A DNA stretch of 64,000 bases from an uncultured SAR86 cluster bacterium (GTDB lineage: Bacteria; Pseudomonadota; Gammaproteobacteria; Magnimaribacterales; D2472), in contig CACKNK010000001.1 of NCBI GenBank assembly GCA_902601475.1, forward strand, positions 123,075 to 187,074, given 5' to 3'. Position 1 is the first letter of the stretch, and every line of letters begins with the position of its first letter. The position numbers were made by a program, and so were the translations under genes. The notes beneath the pieces were generated by a model. That model worked only from the letters and a program-made list of their open reading frames with translations. It did not search any database and had not been told where the DNA came from. This document shows, piece by piece, positions 1 through 7,183 of the stretch.

Positions 1-103
1 TAGAGGTTTGATGAATGGGAACAGCTACTGAATTAGTAGTTTCGTCTTTTCGCCACCCGGCATGCAATCCAATGGTTTCAGGGTTTTTATATTCTTTAGT
101 CAT
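1..103 (-). CDS. metY: O-acetylhomoserine sulfhydrylase (MetY), 5' part only
   Basis: Only the first 34 codons are in the window; the gene continues past the left edge. The encoded N-terminus carries the pattern ETIGLHAGW followed by ETTNSVAVPIHQTS, which is the start of the PLP-dependent Cys/Met metabolism enzymes of the O-acetylhomoserine sulfhydrylase type (homocysteine from O-acetylhomoserine and sulfide). The ATG at 103 is preceded by GTGGAG about eight bases upstream, a fair Shine-Dalgarno. A SAM-II-like riboswitch lies in its leader, which fits a methionine biosynthesis gene. MetY rather than MetB or MetZ is inferred from the N-terminal sequence only. Confidence 0.8.
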   Translation of the reverse strand, partial: MTKEYKNPETIGLHAGWRKDETTNSVAVPIHQTS

Positions 104-159
104 AATGTCACTCCACGTGTAATAGTTATTATATATGAGGCATTTACTAATTAAGATTG

Positions 160-216
160 GGACCTTATTTAGCTGAATTTATTAAACGCCCGCAAGCCAG
201 ACAAATCGACGTCTGA
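160..216 (-). promoter_or_regulatory. SAM-II-like riboswitch in the metY leader
   Basis: Read on the minus strand, a 7-bp P1 stem (AGACGUC at 214-208 with GGCGUUU at 190-184, two to three wobble pairs) encloses a 17-nt loop beginning GAUUU. It is followed by AAUAAAUUCAGCUAAAUAAGG. SAM-II aptamers have the same order: P1, a 17-nt loop beginning GAUUU, then AUAAAU..AGCUAAA..AAGG. The element ends about 57 bases before the metY start codon, so SAM binding could hide the ribosome binding site. I could not settle the pseudoknot pairing by eye. The related SAM-V class, which shares the binding core, is the alternative. Confidence 0.72.
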
Positions 217-277
217 GTAATAATAATTAAGAAATAGAATTTGTAAAGAAATTTACCCCATTCATTGAATAAATTTA

Positions 278-283
278 TATAAT
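278..283 (+). promoter_or_regulatory. Possible -10 box for the cupin gene
   Basis: A perfect TATAAT lies 19 bases before the cupin ATG. No good -35 hexamer is visible at 16-18 bases upstream; the closest is TTTACC at 252-257 with an over-long spacer. The call rests on the -10 box and on its position in a divergent intergenic region. Confidence 0.35.
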
Positions 284-301
284 CACTGCGAGAGAAAAAT
301 T

Positions 302-700
302 ATGGCAAGAAAATATAATAATTTTAGAGTTGGTGGATCACCACAAAAGGTAACAGATGACTATGCAGTTTGGACCAATGACCTGTTGGGAAAAGTCATA
401 GCTAGTAAGACTGTAATTCAGCCTGGAAAAAGCACCTTGGGTCACCAATTAGTCAATTCTGATGTAGTTTACGTAATAGTAAATGGAAGAGGAATTATGG
501 AGGTTGTTGAATACATGAATTCTAAAGAGGGTCATGGTAGTGACCCATCAAGAGGTATTGGGCACAAAGATTCATACGCTTTAACAGCTGGAGACGTTAT
601 TTTAGTGGAGTCAGGTGATTACGTTAAAGTTGTCAATGAGTCAGATCATGATCAACTTACCTACCTTAGAGTTTTTGATAGAGAAGGTTGGAGACAATAA
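302..700 (+). CDS. Small single-domain cupin protein
   Basis: A 132-residue protein with a cupin pattern: an N-terminal VIQPGKST..GHQLVNSDVVYVIVNGRGIMEV segment typical of cupin motif 1, and a second part (LTAGDVILVESGDYVKVVNES) typical of motif 2. The metal-binding histidines of classic cupins are only partly represented (GHQ near residue 47, GH near 92), so I cannot say what it binds. It is soluble, has no signal peptide, and stands alone between divergent metY and convergent thrS, whose stop lies one base away. Function unknown; a small-molecule binding or isomerase role is possible for the fold. Confidence 0.7.
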   Translation: MARKYNNFRVGGSPQKVTDDYAVWTNDLLGKVIASKTVIQPGKSTLGHQLVNSDVVYVIVNGRGIMEVVEYMNSKEGHGSDPSRGIGHKDSYALTAGDVILVESGDYVKVVNESDHDQLTYLRVFDREGWRQ

Positions 701-701
701 C

Positions 702-2642
702 TTAAGGAATAGCAACTAAGCCTTTTAGTTTATTCAATGCATCTTTGACTGAAAGTGTTTCTGTCTTACTGTCCAATAAATTTCTGATTGAAATCTTTTC
801 TTCTTCGACTTCTTTATTCCCGATAATAGCCATCAGTTGCGTTTTGGCATTTGAGTGTTCTCGAATTTTGTAACCTATTTTCTCATTACGAATGTCAAGA
901 GACACACGAATACCCTCTTTTATAAAAATAGACTTTAATTCTTCTGCAAAAGAAATTGCTTCATCAGTCACTGTCAATATTGCTAGCTGTTTAGGAGCCA
1001 GCCATAAAGGAAGTTTCCCAGAATAATTTTCAATTAAGATGCCCAAAAACCTTTCAAAAGATCCTAGTATTGCTCTGTGAATTAAAACTGGTGGATATTT
1101 TTTTCCGTCCTCACCAACATATTCTGATTCAAGTCTTGAAGGCAAGGTAAAATCAAGTTGAAAAGTTCCACATTGCCATAACCTACCAATAGCGTCCTTT
1201 AGGACAAAATCTAGCTTAGGACCATAGAAAGCTCCTTCACCCTCTTCAATATCATATGGAAGGCCTAACTTCTTAATTGCTTCCTCAAGAGCATGTTCTG
1301 TTTTATCCCAAGTTTCATCTGAACCAATTCTTACGTCTGGCCGAGTTGATAGCTTTATTTGGAAATCTTTAAAGCCCAACAAATGGTAAATCTCAGATAA
1401 TAGTTCAATAAAGCTTTTTGTTTCATTTTCAATTTGATCATCTGTACAAAAGATATGCCCATCATCCTGTGTAAATGCTCTTACACGCATGAGACCATGC
1501 ATTGTTCCTGAAGCTTCATATCTATGACATTTACCAAATTCTGAAAATCTCATTGGCAGATCTTTATAAGATCTTAACGTATGATTAAAAACTTGTGTAT
1601 GAACAGGGCAGCTCATAGGTTTTAGTGCATTTGTCCTTTTTTCATTTGCATGCTCTTCATCAATCTCGGCAATAAACATATTTTCTCGATATTTTTCCCA
1701 GTGGCCAGAAGCCTCCCAGAGCCTTCTATCAACAACTTCAGGAGTATTTATTTCTTGATATCCTGATAGATCTAGTTTTCTCCTCATGAAATTCTGCAAC
1801 GATGTATAAATAGACCATCCATTTTGATGCCAAAAGACCATCCCTGGTGCCTCATCTTGAAAATGAAATAGATCCATCTCCTTAGCAAGTTTTCGGTGAT
1901 CTCTCTTTTCTGCTTCCTCAATCTGAGTTAAATGATCAGATAACTCTTTTTTGGTTCTCCAAGCGGTGCCATAAATTCTTGTGAGCATCTCATTATTTGA
2001 ATCTCCCTGCCAATATGCACCGGCAATACTCAAGAGTTTAAATTCTCCTACAAAAGAAAGAGATGGCAGGTGAGGTCCTTTACATAAATCGATGAAACCT
2101 GAATTTTCTTGAGTGTATATTTGAAAATCTTTAGATTGGTCAGATTCCTCAATAATCTTCAGCTTATATGTTTCCTGATTTTTTTTGAACTTTGATAGCG
2201 CATCTGCTTTAGAGTGAAGTGACTTCTTAATAAATCCACCCTTCTTAATAATTTTATGCATTTCCTTTTCAATCTTATCTAAATCATCTGATGAAATTGG
2301 AGTATCAAAAAGGATGTCATAGTAAAAACCGTTTTCAATTGTTGGACCTATAGCGAGTTTAGATTTTGGAAATAAATTTTTAATCGCGCAAGCAAGAACT
2401 TGAGCAGCAATCGTGTGCCGCATAATTTCAAGACCCTCGTCAGACTGAATCGTTATAATTGAGACTGTAGTTTCATCTTGCAGTTCATCATGAAGATCAA
2501 ATTGATCATCTCCTATCCTGAATGCAACTGCTGATTTAGCAAGCCCAGAACCAATGGATGATGCAAGATCATAGCCATTAGATCCGCTTGGTAATACTTT
2601 CTTATTACCATCCGGTAGTGAAACTGTAATATCTTTAGGCAT
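702..2642 (-). CDS. thrS: Threonyl-tRNA synthetase
   Basis: A full-length 646-residue class II synthetase that charges tRNA-Thr. In order: an N-terminal TGS domain (about residues 1-62), the second editing-type domain with a HTIAAQVLACA segment, the catalytic core with the zinc-ligand motif KPMSCPVH, motif 2 (RFSEFGKCHRYE...GLMRVRAFTQDDGHIF) and motif 3 (HRAILGSFERFLGILIE), then the C-terminal anticodon-binding domain. The ATG at 2642 has no clear Shine-Dalgarno; the leader is almost pure A/T and holds repeated AATTCTA words. The gene follows the FAD monooxygenase by 55 bases and converges on the cupin. The infC that often follows thrS is not here. Confidence 0.98.
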   Translation of the reverse strand: MPKDITVSLPDGNKKVLPSGSNGYDLASSIGSGLAKSAVAFRIGDDQFDLHDELQDETTVSIITIQSDEGLEIMRHTIAAQVLACAIKNLFPKSKLAIGPTIENGFYYDILFDTPISSDDLDKIEKEMHKIIKKGGFIKKSLHSKADALSKFKKNQETYKLKIIEESDQSKDFQIYTQENSGFIDLCKGPHLPSLSFVGEFKLLSIAGAYWQGDSNNEMLTRIYGTAWRTKKELSDHLTQIEEAEKRDHRKLAKEMDLFHFQDEAPGMVFWHQNGWSIYTSLQNFMRRKLDLSGYQEINTPEVVDRRLWEASGHWEKYRENMFIAEIDEEHANEKRTNALKPMSCPVHTQVFNHTLRSYKDLPMRFSEFGKCHRYEASGTMHGLMRVRAFTQDDGHIFCTDDQIENETKSFIELLSEIYHLLGFKDFQIKLSTRPDVRIGSDETWDKTEHALEEAIKKLGLPYDIEEGEGAFYGPKLDFVLKDAIGRLWQCGTFQLDFTLPSRLESEYVGEDGKKYPPVLIHRAILGSFERFLGILIENYSGKLPLWLAPKQLAILTVTDEAISFAEELKSIFIKEGIRVSLDIRNEKIGYKIREHSNAKTQLMAIIGNKEVEEEKISIRNLLDSKTETLSVKDALNKLKGLVAIP

Positions 2643-2645
2643 AAT

Positions 2646-2676
2646 TTAATTCTAAAAAGTTAATTCTAATAGAATT
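2646..2676. repeat. Direct and inverted AATTCTA repeats upstream of thrS
   Basis: TTAATTCTAA occurs at 2646-2655 and again at 2660-2669. The second copy also forms a 7-bp inverted repeat with TAGAATT at 2670-2676. The block sits directly before the thrS start. It could be a binding site or RNA structure, or a chance product of AT-rich sequence. Confidence 0.4.
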
Positions 2677-2697
2677 CGCAAATAAAAAATATTTGTT

Positions 2698-3867
2698 TTA
2701 ATTTTTTATCTGAGAAACTATATCGTAGTTATAAACCCTCTTAAGTCTATGGATCAAAATCGAGGGCATTAACCTTAAGATTGTAAAAATAAATTTTCTT
2801 AGAAAAGTAGACTGATGAAACGCATATCTGTTTCTTGATGAAATTTTTTGAATTTCTTCAACTCTTCTATATCTGAACCTCTGAAATTTTGAAAAAGTGT
2901 CAGGTAAGTCAATATAATTCTCTAAAAAAACTGATAGTGCATAGCTATCTTCTAGTGAAGCACTTGCTCCTTGAGACATAAATGGAAGCATTGGATGTGC
3001 TGCGTCGCCTATCATGACAATCCGTTTTGAATGCCATTTTTTCAGTTTATGCTCAAAAAGACCCCATTTATTAATTATTTTATTTTGTAAAAAGATTTTC
3101 TTTACAGCCTGATTAGTATTGTTAAGAAGTGGTGCAATATCAGTAAAGGTTGCAGCTTGCTTCCATGATTCATTTCTAACTGAGGAATCTTTTGCAATTA
3201 GAACACAATTTAAAATTGAATTATCTCTAATAGGATAAGTAACTAAATGAAGATTTTTTGAAATAAATAAATTTGGATCCACAAAGACATCTGGAATGTT
3301 TTTATCAAATTTTATACATGTCCTCCATGCTGATAAATTTTGAAATTTTGGTTGATGATCAGGAAATAAATATTTCCTTGAAACAGAATTAAGACCATCA
3401 GCTGCTATCAACATGTTGCCTTCATATGATTTTCCTGACTCAGAGTATAAAAATACTTTTTCTTTGGTTTCATTGATTCTATTAATTTTTTCATTCTGGA
3501 AAATAGTTACGCCTAATTCTTTAGCTCTGAGCAGCAATAAGTCTATTAAATCTTGTCTGTGGATATGATGATATCCACCATTAAAAACATTATTTGAAAA
3601 TTCAGCTATTGGGACGGTAAAAAGCTTTTTGAATGATTTTATTTCTCTAATATTAATTAGTGACGGTTCATCGGCAACCTTCCAAAACAAATCTAAGATG
3701 CCAAGCTCATAAAGAACCTTTTGTGCATTAGAGCTGATCTGAATACCAGCGCCATGATCGTCAATAAAATTATTCTTTTCTACAAGAATTACGTCTTTGC
3801 CTTGACGGGCAAGTAAAGCAGAAATTGCTAATCCACCTATACCGCCACCTAAAACAATTATCTGCAT
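2698..3867 (-). CDS. FAD-dependent aromatic-type monooxygenase (UbiH/salicylate hydroxylase family)
   Basis: A 389-residue group A flavoprotein monooxygenase. The ATG at 3867 opens MQIIVLGGGIGGLA, the dinucleotide-binding GxGxxG. The middle DG motif is IAADGLNSVSR, and the C-terminal FAD ribose motif is MIGDAAHPMLPFMSQGA. These three motifs place it in the 3-hydroxybenzoate 6-hydroxylase/salicylate hydroxylase/UbiH superfamily (NAD(P)H plus O2 hydroxylation of a ring). The substrate cannot be read from sequence. It lies outside the steroid operon, beyond the operon terminator and the tRNA-Arg, so a link to steroid breakdown is only possible. No signal or membrane segment beyond the hydrophobic N-terminus. 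Confidence 0.82.
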   Translation of the reverse strand: MQIIVLGGGIGGLAISALLARQGKDVILVEKNNFIDDHGAGIQISSNAQKVLYELGILDLFWKVADEPSLINIREIKSFKKLFTVPIAEFSNNVFNGGYHHIHRQDLIDLLLLRAKELGVTIFQNEKINRINETKEKVFLYSESGKSYEGNMLIAADGLNSVSRKYLFPDHQPKFQNLSAWRTCIKFDKNIPDVFVDPNLFISKNLHLVTYPIRDNSILNCVLIAKDSSVRNESWKQAATFTDIAPLLNNTNQAVKKIFLQNKIINKWGLFEHKLKKWHSKRIVMIGDAAHPMLPFMSQGASASLEDSYALSVFLENYIDLPDTFSKFQRFRYRRVEEIQKISSRNRYAFHQSTFLRKFIFTILRLMPSILIHRLKRVYNYDIVSQIKN

Positions 3868-3898
3868 CAAAAATCTTATTTGTTATGCTAACTATATT

Positions 3899-3973
3899 GC
3901 CTTCTTAGTTAAATGGATATAACAAATCCCTCCTAAGGATTAGTTGCAGGTTCGATTCCTGCAGAGGGCACCA
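3899..3973 (+). tRNA. tRNA-Arg (anticodon CCT)
   Basis: Full cloverleaf read by hand: acceptor GCCTTCT with AGAGGGC (one G-T wobble), D stem GTTA/TAAC, anticodon stem AATCC/GGATT with loop CTCCTAA giving anticodon CCT, T arm GCAGG-TTCGATT-CCTGC, discriminator A, and an encoded CCA at 3971-3973. It reads AGG codons. It lies between the divergent FAD monooxygenase and the terminator of the leftward steroid operon. Confidence 0.95.
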
Positions 3974-3983
3974 AAGTAAAAAA

Positions 3984-4004
3984 ATGGGCACATAAAGTGC
4001 CCAT
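3984..4004 (-). terminator. Rho-independent terminator of the steroid operon
   Basis: On the minus strand, ATGGGCAC and GTGCCCAT form an 8-bp GC-containing stem with a 5-base loop, followed by a run of T. It lies 21 bases after the stop codon of the last gene of the 25-gene leftward run. Confidence 0.85.
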
Positions 4005-4024
4005 CATTAACCAGCAATCTAATG

Positions 4025-4621
4025 TTAGTGAGAATGCGGTGATGCCTCAGGCTGATAATCATAATAGCCTTCTAGAGGAATCATTAAATGAACATATGGA
4101 GTTCCCTTAAACATAACGTATGGGCCTCCATTAGTATAGTCAGTAGATTGACCGTCCAATGATTTAGGATCTTTTGGCATTAACATCATATGTGCACCTG
4201 ACTCGATAAAATGCTTATGGCCTGCATTTTTTTGCCCATCTGTGTAAGGAGTAAAGTTATCAACACCTAGGTCTCCGTGAAGCATCCAAATCCATCCATC
4301 AGCTTCAAGATCTGGCGTCTTGTTTGCCTTATAAGCGTTGGCCCAAGCTACTGCATTTTTATCAGAGCAGGCTGCCGCAGTATCATGAGCGCTCTTGAAG
4401 CCGCCTTCAGGCATTGGCATAAAAGGCTCGCAACGCCATCCATTTGTTCCTTTTCTTAAAACTTTTCCGGAAGCACCAATTATCGTTGCATTATCTCCAA
4501 TATAAGCCGGAGCAGCAGATGAATAAGCTTTTATTTCCCAAGCCTTTGAATTACCTTTCTCATATCCAGCACTTAGGCTGAATGCAAGAAAAACCATCGA
4601 AAGTGTTAATAGGTTTTTCAT
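4025..4621 (-). CDS. Exported histidine-containing protein of unknown function
   Basis: A 198-residue protein with a cleavable-looking signal peptide (KNLLTLSMVFLAFSLSAG, residues 2-19). The mature part has several histidines in recurring settings: WMLHGDLG, NAGHKHFIESGAHMML, YVHLMIPLEG and a C-terminal PHSH. Only two cysteines are evident (WRCEPF and AACSDK), possibly a disulfide. I do not recognise the family. The histidines suggest a metal site, but that is inference. It is the last gene of the leftward run, 57 bases after the NTF2-like gene and just before the terminator, so it is probably co-transcribed with the steroid genes. It acts in the periplasm or outside the cell. Confidence 0.7.
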   Translation of the reverse strand: MKNLLTLSMVFLAFSLSAGYEKGNSKAWEIKAYSSAAPAYIGDNATIIGASGKVLRKGTNGWRCEPFMPMPEGGFKSAHDTAAACSDKNAVAWANAYKANKTPDLEADGWIWMLHGDLGVDNFTPYTDGQKNAGHKHFIESGAHMMLMPKDPKSLDGQSTDYTNGGPYVMFKGTPYVHLMIPLEGYYDYQPEASPHSH

Positions 4622-4660
4622 ATTTTTTACCTCAAATTTAATAATTTAATTTATCAGGTT

Positions 4661-4678
4661 TTTTACTAATTAGTAAAA
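4661..4678. repeat. 18-bp perfect palindrome between the two exported-protein genes
   Basis: TTTTACTAATTAGTAAAA is a perfect inverted repeat with no loop, directly after the stop codon of the NTF2-like gene. Read leftward it is followed by A residues rather than T, so it is a poor terminator for the operon. It may be a protein-binding dyad or an RNA-stabilising end. Confidence 0.5.
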
Positions 4679-5161
4679 TTAATTATCAAAATCCGTTGCT
4701 TGTGGTACGTGAACACCGCCATAGTTTGCTGGTGAGTAGTGTTGAGATCTAACAACCCACTTACCATTTTCTTTAACCCAGTTCATAGTAACTCGTGTTC
4801 TATAAGGCTGTTCAACGTCTCCAAATCCTGCCATTCCCTCGTAATAAAATCTTGTAAAAACAACATTTTCAGAAAGCTGTACAGCTTCAGGATAATAAAT
4901 ATTAAGAGCTCCACCAGTACCTGAATTTTTCCAGTCATCAGCAGTTTGTTTTATTAAAGGCTTATGAAAGCTGCCATCAGAATTAGTACTTAGAACACCA
5001 GCACTGCTTTCCATCGAAACAACTTTTTTCCAATCTTCATTTCTTCTGGCGTCATAGTATGCGTTTAAAGACTCTAATACTGCTAATTCATCATCAGAAT
5101 GAGTGTCAGCTATTGCTGTAAATGCAAAAAGAGATACAAATACACTTAAGAATAATTTCAT
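4679..5161 (-). CDS. Exported NTF2-like (SnoaL/DUF4440-type) protein
   Basis: A 160-residue protein with a signal peptide (KLFLSVFVSLFAFTAIA, cleaved near residue 18). The rest looks like a single NTF2-like cone fold: an opening helix with ESLNAYYDARRNEDWKKVVSM, then a series of strands ending TRVTMNWVKENGKWVVRSQHYSP. This fold includes ketosteroid isomerases, SnoaL cyclases and many domains without catalysis. The catalytic Tyr/Asp set of ketosteroid isomerase cannot be assigned by eye. A good AGGAG lies before the ATG at 5161. Its place at the end of a steroid operon makes binding or isomerising an incoming steroid in the periplasm an attractive but untested idea. Confidence 0.72.
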   Translation of the reverse strand: MKLFLSVFVSLFAFTAIADTHSDDELAVLESLNAYYDARRNEDWKKVVSMESSAGVLSTNSDGSFHKPLIKQTADDWKNSGTGGALNIYYPEAVQLSENVVFTRFYYEGMAGFGDVEQPYRTRVTMNWVKENGKWVVRSQHYSPANYGGVHVPQATDFDN

Positions 5162-5204
5162 TATTAACTCCTATGTTTATTAAAAAGCTTACTATAAAAA
5201 AGTA

Positions 5205-6734
5205 TCAACGTAATTTAAATTTCATTATTTTTCCTGCAGCATTAACAGGAAGTGAATCCAAAAACTCAATCTCTCTAGGAACCTTATAGTTAGCCATATT
5301 ATCTTTTGCCCATTTAATAATTTCCTTTTTAGAAGATAAATCCTCTCCATTCATAACTAGAAAAGCCTTGGGAACCTCGCCCATTCGCTCATCAGGAATA
5401 CCTACCACTGCAGCTTGAATAATTGAGGGATGATTCAATAAAATATTTTCTATCTCCGCAGGATAAGCATTAAAACCACCCACAATAAACATATCTTTTA
5501 ATCGATCTGTAATTTTGAGGTATCCTTTATTGTCAATAATTCCAATGTCTCCGGTATGCAGCCAGCCTTCCTTATCAATAGCTTCCTCAGTCGCTTCCGG
5601 GTTATCAAGGTATCCCTGCATTACATTAAATCCCTTCACTAAAATTTCACCTTGTTCACCTGAGGCAACTTCCTTTCCATCAACATCTACGCATTTCACC
5701 TCAACCCCTTCTATTGATTTACCGGATGTTGTTGCAATGGTTTCATAATCATCATTTGGGGTACACATGGTTGCTACACCAGTACTTTCTGTTAACCCAT
5801 AGGCGGTAATAACAGTTTCAAATCCTAATTTTTCTTTCATATCTTTTATCAAACTAACAGGAATTGCTGCAGCACCGGTGACTCCCAATCGAAGTGAAGA
5901 TACCTTGCTTGAATCAAATTCATTTGAACTAAGAATGGATTGGTACAACGTGGGAGGACCGGGCAACATGGTAATTTTATGTTTAAAGATTTTTAAAACA
6001 ATCTTCTCTACGTCAAAAACTGCCTCTGGATATCCGGTACAGCCCCTTAATAATACTGACATCCATCCTGCCTTATAGCCAAATGTATGAAAAAAAGGAT
6101 TCACAATCAGATATCGATCATCAGAATTAAGACCAACAAAGGTGGACCAATAATCAAAAACATTTATGTTTTGTAATTGATTGATCATCACACCTTTTGG
6201 TTCGCCTGTTGTTCCAGATGTAAAAATAATATCAGCGACATCATCCTGAACTATTTTTGGTAAATTAATATTCTGTTTAGAAAATAAATCATTGATACTG
6301 GCTTCAGTTTCACTCTGATTAGGATTTAAAACAAAGGTCTTATTCAGATTTGGGAGGTCTTGATTCTTTAGTAAATCGAGATAGTCAATTTCTAAAAAAT
6401 CATTCTCAGTAAACAAAAATTTAGCTTTTGATTTATTTAAAATAAATCCTGCTTCTGATCCCTTCATCCTTGTATTAATTGGAACTAGAATACCGCCAGC
6501 AGCTTGTATCGCAGTTGCAACTAATATCCAATTAATTGAATTTGGAGACCAAATAGCAACTCTGTCGCCCTTTATTAGACCTTGATGAATGAGGTTTGAG
6601 GCCAATAGCTCAACTTTTTCATGAATCTCCTCATATGAGATTTGAGCAGCATCATCTATAAATGCAACCTTGGATCCTAATTCTAATGCTCGAGCTGATA
6701 CTAATTCTGGTAAAGACGATATTTTTGAACTCAT
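5205..6734 (-). CDS. fadD3: HIP-CoA ligase, acyl-CoA synthetase FadD3
   Basis: A 509-residue AMP-forming acyl-CoA synthetase. The P-loop FTSGTTGEPKG is at about residues 171-181, the A5-type region TAYGLTEST and the hinge-side motif GWLHTGDIG follow, and the C-terminal subdomain ends with the catalytic lysine context PVNAAGKIMK. The stretch NPFFHTFGYKAGW followed by an AVFDVEK segment matches actinobacterial FadD3, which activates HIP, the bicyclic product left after removal of steroid rings A and B. The length fits FadD3 (about 503). It overlaps the Lrp gene before it by ATGA. The operon neighbours (ipdA, ipdB, echA20, fadA6) act on its product, which supports the assignment strongly. Confidence 0.9.
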   Translation of the reverse strand: MSSKISSLPELVSARALELGSKVAFIDDAAQISYEEIHEKVELLASNLIHQGLIKGDRVAIWSPNSINWILVATAIQAAGGILVPINTRMKGSEAGFILNKSKAKFLFTENDFLEIDYLDLLKNQDLPNLNKTFVLNPNQSETEASINDLFSKQNINLPKIVQDDVADIIFTSGTTGEPKGVMINQLQNINVFDYWSTFVGLNSDDRYLIVNPFFHTFGYKAGWMSVLLRGCTGYPEAVFDVEKIVLKIFKHKITMLPGPPTLYQSILSSNEFDSSKVSSLRLGVTGAAAIPVSLIKDMKEKLGFETVITAYGLTESTGVATMCTPNDDYETIATTSGKSIEGVEVKCVDVDGKEVASGEQGEILVKGFNVMQGYLDNPEATEEAIDKEGWLHTGDIGIIDNKGYLKITDRLKDMFIVGGFNAYPAEIENILLNHPSIIQAAVVGIPDERMGEVPKAFLVMNGEDLSSKKEIIKWAKDNMANYKVPREIEFLDSLPVNAAGKIMKFKLR

Positions 6735-7183
6735 ATTAATCTTGCTAATTTATAGTCATATTTAAAATATTTTAACCCTATGCTCGACTCAGAATTTCTT
6801 ACTCCAGGAATCGAAGCTATCTTTTGATATAACACTTTTGAAAGCTCTGCAGCATCGTCTGCCAAAATAAATACCATCAAATCATGACGACCTATTAGAC
6901 TTGATATAAATCTAACCTCTGGCATTTTTGATAATGCCAATGCTATTTTATCTTTTTCTCTCGCTTCAACATCCAAGCCTACAAATGCAAAAGATGGATT
7001 TTCGATTCTATTAATATTATTAATAACTGAAATTTTAATTACCTCATTATTAATTAGCTTTTTTACTCTATTCCGCACTGTGCCTTCAGAAACACCAATA
7101 ACTGCTGCCATTTGATGATTGGACATCCGTGCATCTGCCCCCATCAGTTGAATAATTTTTTTATCAATATTATCTAAGCTCAC
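6731..7183 (-). CDS. Lrp/AsnC family transcriptional regulator (second of a pair)
   Basis: A 150-residue regulator: an N-terminal AsnC helix-turn-helix (DKKIIQLMGADARMSNHQMAAVIGVSEGTVRNRVKKL, residues 6-43) and a C-terminal RAM effector domain with the typical pattern SLIGRHDLMVFI and IPGVRNSES. It starts with GTG at 7183, overlapping the stop of the first regulator (GTGA), and its own stop overlaps fadD3 (ATGA). It is clearly a paralogue of the gene before it, with low identity. The two may form a mixed oligomer. A role in controlling the steroid operon is inferred from position. Confidence 0.88.
   Translation of the reverse strand: MSLDNIDKKIIQLMGADARMSNHQMAAVIGVSEGTVRNRVKKLINNEVIKISVINNINRIENPSFAFVGLDVEAREKDKIALALSKMPEVRFISSLIGRHDLMVFILADDAAELSKVLYQKIASIPGVRNSESSIGLKYFKYDYKLARLI

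Noticed and set aside
199-214. AGACAAAT-CGACGTCT, resembling two MetJ boxes before metY
   Set aside because: The CGACGTCT half lies in the P1 stem of the SAM-II-like riboswitch, whose whole layout matches better. Only one of the two units is close to the AGACGTCT consensus.
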